Source: Protaetiibacter sp. (lineage in GTDB: Bacteria; Actinomycetota; Actinomycetes; Actinomycetales; Microbacteriaceae). Taken from it: a stretch of 64,000 bases of DNA. Every line of letters begins with the position of its first letter. Positions within the stretch are counted from its first letter, which is position 1. Shown here piece by piece: positions 1 to 7,930 of the stretch. Made by a program: the position numbers and the translations under genes. The notes under the pieces were generated by a model, which ran no database searches, was not told the DNA's origin, and saw only the letters and a list, made by a program, of their open reading frames with translations. Where the stretch lies: assembly GCA_030150265.1 (NCBI GenBank), contig JASLGG010000023.1, forward strand, positions 62,001-126,000, given 5' to 3'.

Positions 1-1367
1 ACATCCTGCCCTTCTACACCCCCTTCGACGGCGACGACGCGGGCTTCGACCCCGTCGACCACACCGCCGTCGACCCCCGGCTCGGCGACTGGAGCGACCT
101 CGCCGCGATCGCCGCGACGCGCGAGGTGACCGCCGACGTGATCGTCAACCACACCTCCACCTCCTCGCCCGAGTTCCTCGACTGGTCGGCGAACGGCGAC
201 GCCTCGCCGCACGCCGGCATGTTCCTGACCTTCGACCGGGTGTTCCCCGACGGCGGCGACGAGGCCGGCATCACCGCGTTCTACCGCCCGCGCCCCGGCC
301 TGCCCTTCACCCCCTACGCGGTCGCGGGCGAGCGCCGCCTCGTCTGGACCACCTTCATGCCGAGCCAGGTCGACCTCGACGTACGGCATCCTGCGGCCCT
401 CGCCTACCTCGACCGCATCGTCGGCGCCCTCGCCCAGGCGGGCGTCGAGGTCGTGCGCCTCGACGCCGTCGGCTACGCCGTGAAGACCCCCGGCAGCGAC
501 GCGTTCATGACGGATGCCACCCTCGCCTTCGTCGAGGAGCTCACGGCCCGGCTGCGCGCGGCGGGCATGCGCGTGCTCGTCGAGGTGCACGCGCACCACA
601 GCCTGCAGCTCGCCATCGCACCGCTCGTCGACCTCGTCTACGACTTCGCGCTCGCCCCGACGCTGCTGCACGCGCTCGGCGACGGCGACATCGAGCCGCT
701 GCTGCGCTGGCTCGACATCCGTCCCCTCAACGCCGTGACGGTGCTCGACACGCACGACGGCATCGGCATCATCGACGCGGGACCCGCGGGCGATCGGCCG
801 GGGCTCATCGACGAGGCCGCCATGCGGGCCATCTTCGACCGCGCGGCCGTCGCGACCGACGGCCACTCCGAGCTCGCCTCCGTCGTGCCGCAGTGGGCCT
901 CGATGCCTCACCAGATCAACGCGACCTTCCCGAGCGTCGTGGCCGACGACGAGGCCTACGTGCTGTGCCGCGCGGTGCAGCTCATGCTGCCGGGCGAGCC
1001 GCAGCTGTACTACGTGGGCCTGCTCGACGGCCGCGACGATCGCGCCCGCTTCCTCGCGACGGGTCAGGGCCGCGAGGTCAACCGGCACGCCTACACGCAC
1101 GGGGAGCTGCTCGAAGCGCTCGCGCGCCAGGTGCCGCGCGCGATCCTCGCGCTCGCCCGGCTGCGACGCGACCACCCCGCCTTCGACGGCGCGTTCGCGG
1201 TCACCCGCACGGGCGCGCACTCCCTGCGCCTCGAGTGGACGGCACCGGATGCGCGTCTCGCCCTCGACGCCGACCTCGCGCCCGGCGCACGCGTCGCGGT
1301 GCTCACCGACGAGCGCGACGGTGTCACCCGCGAGCTGCGCGGGGTGGACGGGCTGGCCGGGATGTGA
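1..1367 (+). CDS. Sucrose-phosphorylase-family glycoside phosphorylase (GH13_18), 5' end missing
   Basis: The reading frame is open from base 3, so the gene starts before the window; 454 residues are visible and about 45-50 N-terminal residues are missing compared with the roughly 500-residue family. The visible start LPFYTPFDGDDAGFDPVDH matches the beta-1 region of sucrose phosphorylase. The GH13 catalytic set is intact: nucleophile Asp in RLDAVGYAVK (codon at 462), acid/base Glu in LVEVHAHH (582) and the third Asp in LDTHDGIG (756). The RPRPGLPFT and GREVNRH segments are also typical. The enzyme is cytoplasmic and would split an alpha-glucoside with phosphate to give glucose-1-phosphate. 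Sucrose is the default substrate, but sucrose-6-phosphate, glucosylglycerol and glucosylglycerate phosphorylases belong to the same subfamily and cannot be excluded. It is convergent with the next gene. Confidence 0.88.
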   Translation, partial: ILPFYTPFDGDDAGFDPVDHTAVDPRLGDWSDLAAIAATREVTADVIVNHTSTSSPEFLDWSANGDASPHAGMFLTFDRVFPDGGDEAGITAFYRPRPGLPFTPYAVAGERRLVWTTFMPSQVDLDVRHPAALAYLDRIVGALAQAGVEVVRLDAVGYAVKTPGSDAFMTDATLAFVEELTARLRAAGMRVLVEVHAHHSLQLAIAPLVDLVYDFALAPTLLHALGDGDIEPLLRWLDIRPLNAVTVLDTHDGIGIIDAGPAGDRPGLIDEAAMRAIFDRAAVATDGHSELASVVPQWASMPHQINATFPSVVADDEAYVLCRAVQLMLPGEPQLYYVGLLDGRDDRARFLATGQGREVNRHAYTHGELLEALARQVPRAILALARLRRDHPAFDGAFAVTRTGAHSLRLEWTAPDARLALDADLAPGARVAVLTDERDGVTRELRGVDGLAGM

Positions 1368-1388
1368 CGGCGCGATGCGGAGGCGCCC

Positions 1389-1417
1389 TTGGTGCTCGAC
1401 GGCGGCTCGGCTAGGAT
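1389..1417 (+). promoter_or_regulatory. Possible orphan promoter pointing into the antisense of the DUF3800-like gene
   Basis: TTGGTG (1389-1394) is followed after 17 bases by TAGGAT (1412-1417), a good fit to an actinobacterial housekeeping promoter. No convincing sense gene lies downstream; transcription would run antisense through the gene at 1496-2020. It could be a remnant or an antisense RNA promoter. Confidence 0.3.
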
Positions 1418-1495
1418 CTCAACGCGTGCCGCTCTCGCGGCGCGAAGTGAGCTCGGAAGCCCTCCGGACGGTGGGCGTGCCGAGCTTCGCGCTTT

Positions 1496-2020
1496 CTACG
1501 GCAGGATCCGCACCGTCGAGACCAGCGGAGCCGCGCGCCGGAGCCAATCGCCGCCTCGTGCCGAAGCCCACGCGATCGCGTCGGGCACCCACAGCAGCGG
1601 CTCTGCGTACGCTCTTTCATGCAGATATGCGACTCGGTCCAGCGCGCCGTCGCGCTCCAGTTGCCGCCGGATAGCACGGCGATCGAAGTCGACGTAGGAG
1701 TCGTCCTTCTCGAGCACCAGGCGTGTCGCGCCGAGGGACACCGCATCCGCCGTCACCGCCGAGAGGCAACGCTCCCGCGCGACCGGCTCCGACCTGCCCG
1801 AGACCCGATAGACGCGGCTCGTGAACCCATGCTCGACAAGCGCGGACAGAATCACTCGCCGTCGGCCGTCGCTCTCGCTCCTGAAGTGGACACGACGCTG
1901 ACCTCTCATCCGCAACGCGTCGACCGCCTTGCGAAGCGCTGCGCTCTCGCCCGAGGGCACGACCACGGCGACCAGGATGTAGTCGCGAACCTTGCTCTCA
2001 TCGACGAACAGGGCTGTCAC
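1496..2020 (-). CDS. DUF3800-like conserved protein
   Basis: A 174-residue protein starting at GTG, with a GGGAGAGG ribosome-binding site a few bases upstream. The N-terminus TALFVDESKVRDYILVAVVV has the strand-plus-acidic-pair (D-E-S) pattern that opens DUF3800 proteins, which are predicted RNase H-fold proteins. Further acidic residues occur in LEKDDSYVDFD, and the C-terminal PDAIAWA resembles the family's Asp-containing helix that ends with an ADxxA-type motif. Members often accompany defence or mobile genes, but nothing else of that kind is nearby and the gene stands alone, convergent with the phosphorylase. The biochemical role is unknown. The family assignment rests on motif resemblance only. 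Confidence 0.6.
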   Translation of the reverse strand: MTALFVDESKVRDYILVAVVVPSGESAALRKAVDALRMRGQRRVHFRSESDGRRRVILSALVEHGFTSRVYRVSGRSEPVARERCLSAVTADAVSLGATRLVLEKDDSYVDFDRRAIRRQLERDGALDRVAYLHERAYAEPLLWVPDAIAWASARGGDWLRRAAPLVSTVRILP

Positions 2021-2136
2021 GACGCCCCTCTCCCTCGCCTCCCTCGAAGGCTAAGAGATCGGCCGCGCGGCCGCGCGGGTTCTCCACACCGCACGGCGCG
2101 CGGCGTCGATGAGCTCGCCTTGCGGAAGGTGGTGGC

Positions 2137-2152
2137 GGTTTCGAGACGCGTC
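2137..2152. repeat. Intergenic repeat GGTTTCGAGACGCGTC, copy 1
   Basis: This 16-mer recurs exactly at 20571-20586, and in both places it runs into a CCTAGGTC-like end (2155-2162 here). A related form with GGTCTCGACACGC and its inverted partner lies at 35632-35698. All copies sit in gaps at the ends of genes, so this is a dispersed extragenic repeat, possibly working in transcription termination. Confidence 0.6.
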
Positions 2153-2179
2153 ACGCCTAGGTCGTGAGACCGCTGTCCG

Positions 2180-3214
2180 CTAGGCGACCGCCGGATCCGA
2201 GGTGCGACGCCCCACGGGCGCGACCGTGCCGGTGCGAGCCGACTCGTATGCGGCGAGGATCACACCGAGCACGTCGATGCCCTCGTGGTGGGTCTGGATG
2301 GGGCGCGAGCCGGTCAGCACGCTCTCGGCGAAGTGGGCGATCTCGGCACCGAACTCGTGCACCTGCTCGAAGGCCCGGATGACGGGCTCCTCACCGCGCA
2401 GGCGCGTCACGAGCGTCGTGCCGTCGGAGCTCAGCGAGCCCTTCTCGGCCACGAGCGAGAACTTCTCCGTGCCGACCGCCGGCTCGTAGGCCCAGCTCGT
2501 GGTGACGTGGCCGACCACGCCGTTGTCGTAGCGCACGAGCACCTGGGCCGAGTCCTCGCCCTCCATGAAGGCGAGGCGGTGCCGCGAGAGCATCGCCGCG
2601 ACCTCGAGCGGCGAGCCGCCCGCGAAGTGCTGCAGGAGGTAGAGCGGGTGGTAGCCGGTGTCGATGAGCTCGCCGCCGCCCGACGTCGCCGCGCGGGCGC
2701 GCCATCCCATGCTCTCCTCGGTGAAGTCGTTGAAGAAGCTGTCGGTCGTGCGCACCTCGTAGACGCGCCCGAGCGCGCCGCTGTCGACGAGCTCCTTCGC
2801 CGCCGCGACGGCCGGCTGGAAGAGCTGGTTGTGGGCGCACATGATCGTCACGCCGTTGCGCTCGGCGGCGGCCGTGATGGCGTCCGCCTCCTCGAGCGTG
2901 AGGCACAGCGGCTTCTCGCACAGCACGTGCAGTCCCGCGTCGGCGGCCGCGACCACGGCCTCCGCGTGGAGGTGGTGCGGCAGGCAGATGTCGACCGCGT
3001 CGAGGCCGCCCGCCGCGATCATCTCGCGGTAGTCGGCGTGGATCGTGACGCCCGCGTCGTCGCCGCGGCGCTTCTCGGCGCTCTCGCGCACGGGATCGGC
3101 GACCGCCGCGAACACGACGGTGCCGGGGTTGCGACGGTAGCCCGCCACGTGGGCGCCGGCGATGCCGCCCGCCCCGATCAGCCCGATCCGCACCTTGCCG
3201 TCTGCGCTGTTCAC
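2180..3214 (-). CDS. Gfo/Idh/MocA-family NAD(P)-dependent oxidoreductase
   Basis: 344 residues from a GTG start chosen because GGAGAGG lies just upstream and the start overlaps the preceding stop by four bases (GTGA), implying translational coupling. Residues 9-20 (RIGLIGAGGIAGAH) are the Rossmann dinucleotide-binding loop. EKP at 100-102 carries the conserved Lys of the family, and GGGELIDTGYHP (179-190) is the D/H active-site segment. Family members oxidise or epimerise hydroxyls of sugars, inositols or sugar acids using NAD(P). It is the second gene of a two-gene operon with another dehydrogenase and sits opposite a third paralogue plus an isomerase, suggesting stepwise conversion of one sugar. 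The substrate cannot be read from sequence. Confidence 0.9.
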   Translation of the reverse strand: MNSADGKVRIGLIGAGGIAGAHVAGYRRNPGTVVFAAVADPVRESAEKRRGDDAGVTIHADYREMIAAGGLDAVDICLPHHLHAEAVVAAADAGLHVLCEKPLCLTLEEADAITAAAERNGVTIMCAHNQLFQPAVAAAKELVDSGALGRVYEVRTTDSFFNDFTEESMGWRARAATSGGGELIDTGYHPLYLLQHFAGGSPLEVAAMLSRHRLAFMEGEDSAQVLVRYDNGVVGHVTTSWAYEPAVGTEKFSLVAEKGSLSSDGTTLVTRLRGEEPVIRAFEQVHEFGAEIAHFAESVLTGSRPIQTHHEGIDVLGVILAAYESARTGTVAPVGRRTSDPAVA

Positions 3215-4206
3215 GATTCCCTCTCCATCCGGATGGCGCGACCGCTCGCCGCCGCCTCGTTCGCGGCGGCGACGAAGCGCGTGAGCTCGACCGCCGTCCG
3301 CAGGTTGCCGGCGACATCGGCGTCGCCGCGGATCGCGTCGACCCAGAGCTCGAAGGGGCGCGGAGGCGTCGGCGTGGAAGGCACGACGGCCCACTCGGCG
3401 CCGAGCGCGCCGCCCTTGCCGATGAGCTCCTCGCACCCGAAGCCGTAGAGCAGCGAGCCCTCGGTGCCGCGCACCTCGAACGCGGCTGCGCCGGGTGTCG
3501 TCACGAAGCTCGCCTCGGCGACCCCCAGCGCGCCGTCCGGGTAGCTCGCGACGACGACCGCGTTGTCCTCGACGGCGCGGCCCGTGACGCTCCCGTAGGA
3601 GGCGGTGAGGCTCTCGGGGCGCGCACCGAGGAAGCGCTGCACGAGGTAGGCGGGGTGGCATCCGAGGTCGGCGAAGGCGCCGCTGATCGCGGCCACGGGG
3701 TCGGCGAAGCGCTCCGGCAGCCAGCCGCGGAGCCAGCCGTCGTGCGCCATCCGCACGCGCGCGTAGGTGACCGTACCGAGGGCGCCCGCATCGATGAGCG
3801 CGGCGGCGGTCGCGAAGGCGGGCTCCGCGAGCCGCGGCAGCGACACGACGAGCGCGACGCCCGCGGCCTCGGCAGCCGCGACGAGGGCCTCGCACTCGGC
3901 GACCGTCGGCGCGAGCAGCTTCTCGGTGAACACGTGCTTGCCGGCGCGGAGGGCGCGCGAGATGACCTCGGTGTGGTCGGCGGTCGCGGTGGTCACGGTG
4001 ATGGCGTCGACGTCGGGGCGGGCGAGCAGTTCGTCGAGCGAGCCGGCCCGGTCGATGCCGAGGCGGCGGGTGCCCTCGGCTCCGAGCGCGGCGTCGGCAT
4101 CCCACCCGGCGACGACGCGGGTGCCCGGATGCTCGGCCGCCTGTCGCGCGTAGTCGTCGGCGTGCACATGCCAGAAGCCGACGATCCCTACACCGATGAC
4201 GTCCAC
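3211..4206 (-). CDS. Gfo/Idh/MocA-family oxidoreductase with a variant EKL motif
   Basis: 331 residues from GTG, preceded by a GGGGGG ribosome-binding stretch about eight bases upstream. The N-terminus VIGVGIVGFWHVHADDY is a dinucleotide-binding loop. Where most family members have EKP this one has TEKLLAP (residues 94-100), keeping the catalytic Lys but replacing Pro by Leu. AISGAFADLGCHPAYLV supplies the D/H segment. It is the first gene of the operon with the downstream dehydrogenase and shares its promoter region with the divergent operon at 4309. The operator at 4255-4272 lies 49 bases upstream of the start, so a LacI-type repressor probably controls both directions. The substrate is unknown. 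Confidence 0.88.
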   Translation of the reverse strand: MDVIGVGIVGFWHVHADDYARQAAEHPGTRVVAGWDADAALGAEGTRRLGIDRAGSLDELLARPDVDAITVTTATADHTEVISRALRAGKHVFTEKLLAPTVAECEALVAAAEAAGVALVVSLPRLAEPAFATAAALIDAGALGTVTYARVRMAHDGWLRGWLPERFADPVAAISGAFADLGCHPAYLVQRFLGARPESLTASYGSVTGRAVEDNAVVVASYPDGALGVAEASFVTTPGAAAFEVRGTEGSLLYGFGCEELIGKGGALGAEWAVVPSTPTPPRPFELWVDAIRGDADVAGNLRTAVELTRFVAAANEAAASGRAIRMERES

Positions 4207-4254
4207 CGCGTCGCACCCCCCTGTGTCCTCGGCCGCTGTATTCCCAGCCAGAAA

Positions 4255-4272
4255 TGTGGCAACGTTACCACA
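4255..4272. promoter_or_regulatory. Type A operator palindrome TGTGGCAACGTTACCACA
   Basis: A nearly perfect 18-bp palindrome with the central CG typical of LacI-family operators, placed between divergent dehydrogenase operons. A sister site (TGTGGCATCGTTACCACA) lies at 20914-20931 before a ROK kinase, and a degenerate one at 7810-7827. The cognate repressor is not proven; the LacI protein encoded at 15771-16793 is the nearest candidate. Confidence 0.75.
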
Positions 4273-4308
4273 TCGGTTTCCGAGCCCATCGAGGATGAGG
4301 GGGAGCGC

Positions 4309-5382
4309 GTGAGGCTCTATCTGGTCGGCGCCGGGGTCATCGCGCGCACGCACGCCGAGGCCGCCGCGAAGCTCGGCGAGGAGGTCGAGCTGCACGTCGC
4401 CGACCCCGCCGCAGCCGTGCTGCGCGACTTCGCCGCCGCGCATCCGCCGGCGGGCGGCTACGCCTCCGCCGACGCCATGCTCGCCTCGAGCCCCGCACGG
4501 CCCGACGACGTCGTGGTCGTCGCGACCCCGCCCGCGGCGCACCTCGAGCTCGCCCTCGCGGCCCTCGCATCCGGGCGCCACGTGCTGTGCGAGAAGCCCC
4601 TCGCACTCGACTCGGCGCAGGCCGAGCGGATGCTGCGGGCGAGCGAGCAGGCCGGTCGCCTGCTCGGCGTGTGCGCCACGCGCTTCCGCGGCCTCCCGCA
4701 CACCGAGGCCGTCAAGCGCCTGATGGCGTCCGGCGAGCTGGGCGAGCTCTACGCGATGACCTTCGCGACCCGCTGGGCCCGCAGTCGCGCGGGCATCGAG
4801 TACCAGCCGGCCAGCCGGTGGTTCCTGGACTCGGCCGTGAGCGGCGGCGGCGTGCTCATGGACTGGGGGCCCTACGACCTCTCGACCCTCGTCGACCTGC
4901 TCGACCCCGTGCGCGTCGAGGCGCGCGACGCGTGGATCGCGCGACCGGAGACGGGAGCCGATCCCGCCGACGTGCCCTTCGACGTCGAGACCGACGTGGG
5001 CGCCGCCCTGCGGGTCACACGGCGCGACGGCGCGACGCTGCCCGTGGCGTTCGGGCGAGCGAGCGGCACGCACGCGACGGAGCTCGGCCGCGCCGAGCTC
5101 TCGGGCAGTCGGGGTGCCGTGCACTGGACGCCCTTCGACTCGCGGCAGCCCGTGCTCCTGCGCCGCGACGTCGACGGCGCGGTCGTCGAGAGCGAGGTCG
5201 CGCCGCCGCCACGGCCCGAGCTGTCGATCTTCGACCGGCCGCTCGCCGCCTTCGTCGACGCCGTGCGCGGCCGTCCCTCGCTCGCGACGGTCGGAGCGCA
5301 GGCGGTCGCCGAGTTCCTCGTGCTGCGGGCGATCTACCGCGCGGCCCGCACGGGCGAGCCGCAGGCCGTGGAGTTCCCGTGA
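4309..5382 (+). CDS. Gfo/Idh/MocA-family oxidoreductase
   Basis: 357 residues from GTG with a GAGGGGGA ribosome-binding site. RLYLVGAGVIARTHAE (2-17) is the Rossmann loop, CEKPLAL (94-100) the catalytic-Lys motif, and VSGGGVLMDWGPYDL the active-site segment, with Asp-Trp-Gly-Pro-Tyr where paralogues have Asp-x-Gly-x-His. That substitution at the usual His position suggests a different substrate or mechanism from the two genes on the other strand. The stop overlaps the next start (GTGA), so the gene is coupled to the sugar isomerase. Transcription probably starts next to the operator at 4255-4272. Confidence 0.88.
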   Translation: MRLYLVGAGVIARTHAEAAAKLGEEVELHVADPAAAVLRDFAAAHPPAGGYASADAMLASSPARPDDVVVVATPPAAHLELALAALASGRHVLCEKPLALDSAQAERMLRASEQAGRLLGVCATRFRGLPHTEAVKRLMASGELGELYAMTFATRWARSRAGIEYQPASRWFLDSAVSGGGVLMDWGPYDLSTLVDLLDPVRVEARDAWIARPETGADPADVPFDVETDVGAALRVTRRDGATLPVAFGRASGTHATELGRAELSGSRGAVHWTPFDSRQPVLLRRDVDGAVVESEVAPPPRPELSIFDRPLAAFVDAVRGRPSLATVGAQAVAEFLVLRAIYRAARTGEPQAVEFP

Positions 5383-6176
5383 CCGCCCGCATCGCGACGG
5401 CCCTCTACGGCTGGATGGAGCGCTTCGCCCGCGACGGCGTCGAATGGGACTGGCGCAGCCTCTACGGCGCGTGCGCCGCATCCGGCGTCACGGGCGTGGA
5501 GACCGACCCGACGCCTGAGAAGCGCGCCATCCTCGACGGGCTCGGCCTCGCCGCATCCGCCTCCTACGTCGGCATGCCGCTCACCCCGCCCTTCGCCGAG
5601 CTCGACGTCGAGGGGCGCGTGCTGCCGGTGGCGCGGCGGCTCGCGGAGGCCGGCGGACGCGTGCTCATCGTGAACTCCGACCCGGATGCCGCGGGCGCCC
5701 TCCCGAGGTCGCCCGACGACGTCGCACGGCAGGGCGAGAACCTCAGCCGGATCGCGGGGCTCGTCGCGCCGCTCGGCCTGCGCGTCGCGCTCCACAACCA
5801 CGCGGACGACCACGCCGCCGCCTCCGCCGATCTCGCCTCGGTGATCGAGCACGCCGACCCCGCGGTCGGGCTCTGCATCGACACCGGATGGGCGCTCGCG
5901 GCCGGTCACGACCCGGTCGCGTGGGTGCGCGAGCACCGAGCCCGCGTGCATGCCGTGCACCTGCGCGACCTGCGCGACGGCATCCCCACCGAGACCCTCG
6001 GCGAGGGCGAGCTCGACGTCGCCGGCTTCGTGCGCGCGCTCGGCGACTACGACGGCTGGCTCACGCTCGAGCTGTGGCACCCGACCACGATGACGCCGCG
6101 CGGCTCGATGGGCGAGGCCGTGCGCGCCGCGGTCGCGCTGCTGCGCTCGGTGGCCCCCGACCCTCGAGGCGGCTGA
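5379..6176 (+). CDS. Sugar phosphate isomerase/epimerase-like TIM-barrel protein
   Basis: 265 residues, starting at a GTG that overlaps the previous stop. The order of metal-ligand motifs fits the xylose-isomerase-like / AP endonuclease 2 superfamily: a Glu-containing strand (GVETDPTPEKR), ALHNHADDH, CIDTGWAL, VHLRDL and LELWHP. Proteins of this type isomerise or epimerise keto-sugars such as inosose, hydroxypyruvate or 3-keto sugars. Pairing with Gfo/Idh/MocA dehydrogenases is the usual arrangement for pathways passing through a 3-keto-sugar or inosose intermediate, and that is the likely context here. It ends nine bases before the convergent GH84 gene. Confidence 0.85.
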   Translation: MTARIATALYGWMERFARDGVEWDWRSLYGACAASGVTGVETDPTPEKRAILDGLGLAASASYVGMPLTPPFAELDVEGRVLPVARRLAEAGGRVLIVNSDPDAAGALPRSPDDVARQGENLSRIAGLVAPLGLRVALHNHADDHAAASADLASVIEHADPAVGLCIDTGWALAAGHDPVAWVREHRARVHAVHLRDLRDGIPTETLGEGELDVAGFVRALGDYDGWLTLELWHPTTMTPRGSMGEAVRAAVALLRSVAPDPRGG

Positions 6177-6185
6177 GGAGCCTCG

Positions 6186-7808
6186 CTAGTCGCCCGCGGC
6201 CTCGGCCGCCGCGGGCTCGCCCTCGGGCCGCACGCGATCGGGCAGCGCGTGGCCGAGCGCGCGCTCGGCCACCGTGCGGGCCACGTCGCGGGCGAGGCCG
6301 TGACGCGCGGTGCGGGCGGTCTCCCACGCGGCCTCCACGGCATCCGCGCCGGTCTCACCGCGGAGGTGCGCGAGCGATGCCCGGATGACGGCGGTCGTCG
6401 CGGGGGCGGCATCCGCCCAGGGGCGCAGGGCCGTGCGCAGCGGCGTCGTCTCCTCGAGGCCCGCGAGGCCGTCGAGCTCGGCGAGCATCTCCGCGAGCCG
6501 GACCCCCACGACTCCCCCGTCGGCGACGGCGGCGGCGACCTCGGCGGCGAGCGCCGGATGCTGCGGGGCCGACGGCGGCCAGCTCGAGGCCGCCGCGACG
6601 AGCGGGCGCAGCGCCTCGGCATCCGCGCCCGCGACGGCGTGCAGGGCCGCCTCGGCGGTGGCGGCCGGGTCGTAGGCGTCGGGGTTCCAGGCCCAGGCCG
6701 CCACCGCGTGGATCGCGAAACGGCTCGGCTCGAACTCGACCATCGGGTTGGCGACGATGCCGTCGAGCCCCGCGCGCCCGAGGCCCGGCTCACGGCCGAG
6801 CAGCGGCCCCAGGAAGGCGCGCGAGCGGTCGAAGTCGTTGACGGGGAAGTTGTCCCACAGCACGAGCGGATGCCCGCCGAAGGCCCGCGCAGCCCGCGCG
6901 GTCTGCTCCTCGGTGACCGCGCCCACGACGATGTCGTCGCCCGTCCAGAAGACGCCGATGCCGGTGCCGAGCGTCTCGACGAGCCCGTCGCGGTAGGGGC
7001 TCGCATCCGATCCCGCGTAGTCGGTCGGCACCATCAGGAGCCGCCCGCCGAGGCCGAGCGGCCCGAGCACCTCGGCCTCGAAGCGCGTGCAGCTCGCGCC
7101 GTGCGCGCGGCCGGCGCCCGCGACGCCCTCGCCGAAGCGCTCGCGGTCCCGCGCATCCGGCAGGCCCTCGTCGATGTCGTCGAACAACAGGGCGAAGCGC
7201 CGGATGCCGAGGGCGTGCAGCTCGCGCGCCTTGCGTGCCAGCGCGGCGTGGTCGGCGTCGTCCGAGTGCACCATGTCGAGGCCGGGGTGCAGCGCGTAGA
7301 CGAGCTCGACGCCCGCGGCGGTCGCGGCGGCGGCGAGCTCGGCGAGGGCGGCGCCCTCCGCCTCGGGGTAGCTCTCGCGCCAGCGGCGACGGTGGTAGGG
7401 GTCGTCCTTGGGCGCGTAGACGTAGCGGTTCATGCGCAGCCGCCCGAGCTCCGCGAGCAGCCGCAGCCGCTCGGCGTGCGTCCACGGGGCGCCGTAGAAG
7501 CCCTCGATGACGCCGCGCTCCGCGAGCTCCGGCCAGTCGGCCACCTCGCCGGTGCGCAGCTCCCCGGCGGCGAGCAGCTCGTCGACGAGCCGGCGGGCGT
7601 GCCGCTCCCCCGCCGCATCCGCCGCGACGATGCGCACCCCCTCGCCGGCGACGGCGATCGCGAACCCCTCGGGGCGCGGCCGGCCGGCGTCGTCCCGCGG
7701 CACGCGCAGCCGTTCGCTCTCGGCGACGACGGCGACCGGAGGGTTCTCGACGGGGGGCCCGTCGAGCGCGCCGGAGCGGGGCGCGACAGGCGACAGCGCA
7801 GTTGACAT
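6186..7808 (-). CDS. GH84 beta-N-acetylglucosaminidase, cytoplasmic
   Basis: 540 residues. GH84 hallmarks are clear: GVIEGFYGAPWT (99-110), RYVYAPKDDPYHRRRWRESYP (128-148) and the catalytic Asp pair in ALLFDDIDE (Asp210-Asp211), which performs substrate-assisted removal of GlcNAc using the acetamido group. The N-terminus has no signal peptide, so the enzyme acts on imported GlcNAc-bearing oligosaccharides. The C-terminal 200 residues are helical, alanine-rich and family-typical. The ATG was chosen because the longer frame upstream is not family-like; a Shine-Dalgarno sequence is weak (GAAAGG about 14 bases upstream), so a leaderless or short-leader mRNA is possible. A half-conserved type A operator sits directly in front of the start. 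Confidence 0.92.
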   Translation of the reverse strand: MSTALSPVAPRSGALDGPPVENPPVAVVAESERLRVPRDDAGRPRPEGFAIAVAGEGVRIVAADAAGERHARRLVDELLAAGELRTGEVADWPELAERGVIEGFYGAPWTHAERLRLLAELGRLRMNRYVYAPKDDPYHRRRWRESYPEAEGAALAELAAAATAAGVELVYALHPGLDMVHSDDADHAALARKARELHALGIRRFALLFDDIDEGLPDARDRERFGEGVAGAGRAHGASCTRFEAEVLGPLGLGGRLLMVPTDYAGSDASPYRDGLVETLGTGIGVFWTGDDIVVGAVTEEQTARAARAFGGHPLVLWDNFPVNDFDRSRAFLGPLLGREPGLGRAGLDGIVANPMVEFEPSRFAIHAVAAWAWNPDAYDPAATAEAALHAVAGADAEALRPLVAAASSWPPSAPQHPALAAEVAAAVADGGVVGVRLAEMLAELDGLAGLEETTPLRTALRPWADAAPATTAVIRASLAHLRGETGADAVEAAWETARTARHGLARDVARTVAERALGHALPDRVRPEGEPAAAEAAGD

Positions 7809-7809
7809 G

Positions 7810-7827
7810 TGTGGCAACGATACCTTT
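7810..7827. promoter_or_regulatory. Degenerate type A operator before the GH84 gene
   Basis: TGTGGCAACGATACC matches the left two thirds of the 4255-4272 palindrome, while the last half-site (CCTTT instead of CCACA) is lost. It lies immediately upstream of the GH84 ATG, where a bound repressor would block initiation. Confidence 0.5.
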
Positions 7828-7837
7828 CGTGCTGCGG

Positions 7838-7867
7838 TTGACCCGATGGGATCGGCGTACCTAGGAT
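7838..7867 (+). promoter_or_regulatory. Promoter of the ROK kinase-mannosidase operon
   Basis: TTGACC (7838-7843), an 18-base spacer and TAGGAT (7862-7867) form a sigma-70-type promoter reading toward the start at 7931. The type B operator at 7869-7882 directly follows the -10 element and would cover the transcription start. Confidence 0.65.
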
Positions 7868-7868
7868 A

Positions 7869-7882
7869 TGGGAACGATGTCA
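7869..7882. promoter_or_regulatory. Type B LacI operator TGGGAACGATGTCA
   Basis: This 14-mer differs by one base from TGGGAACGATCTCA at 16804-16817 and fits the TGRGAWCGWTCYCA palindrome typical of actinobacterial LacI/CebR-type repressors. It sits at the expected transcription start of the operon beginning at 7931, only 42 bases from the type A half-operator, so two control circuits may meet in this intergenic region. Confidence 0.65.
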
Positions 7883-7930
7883 GATTCCGGGTGACCCCGG
7901 CATCCACAGCACTCCAGTCAGGACTTCCGC

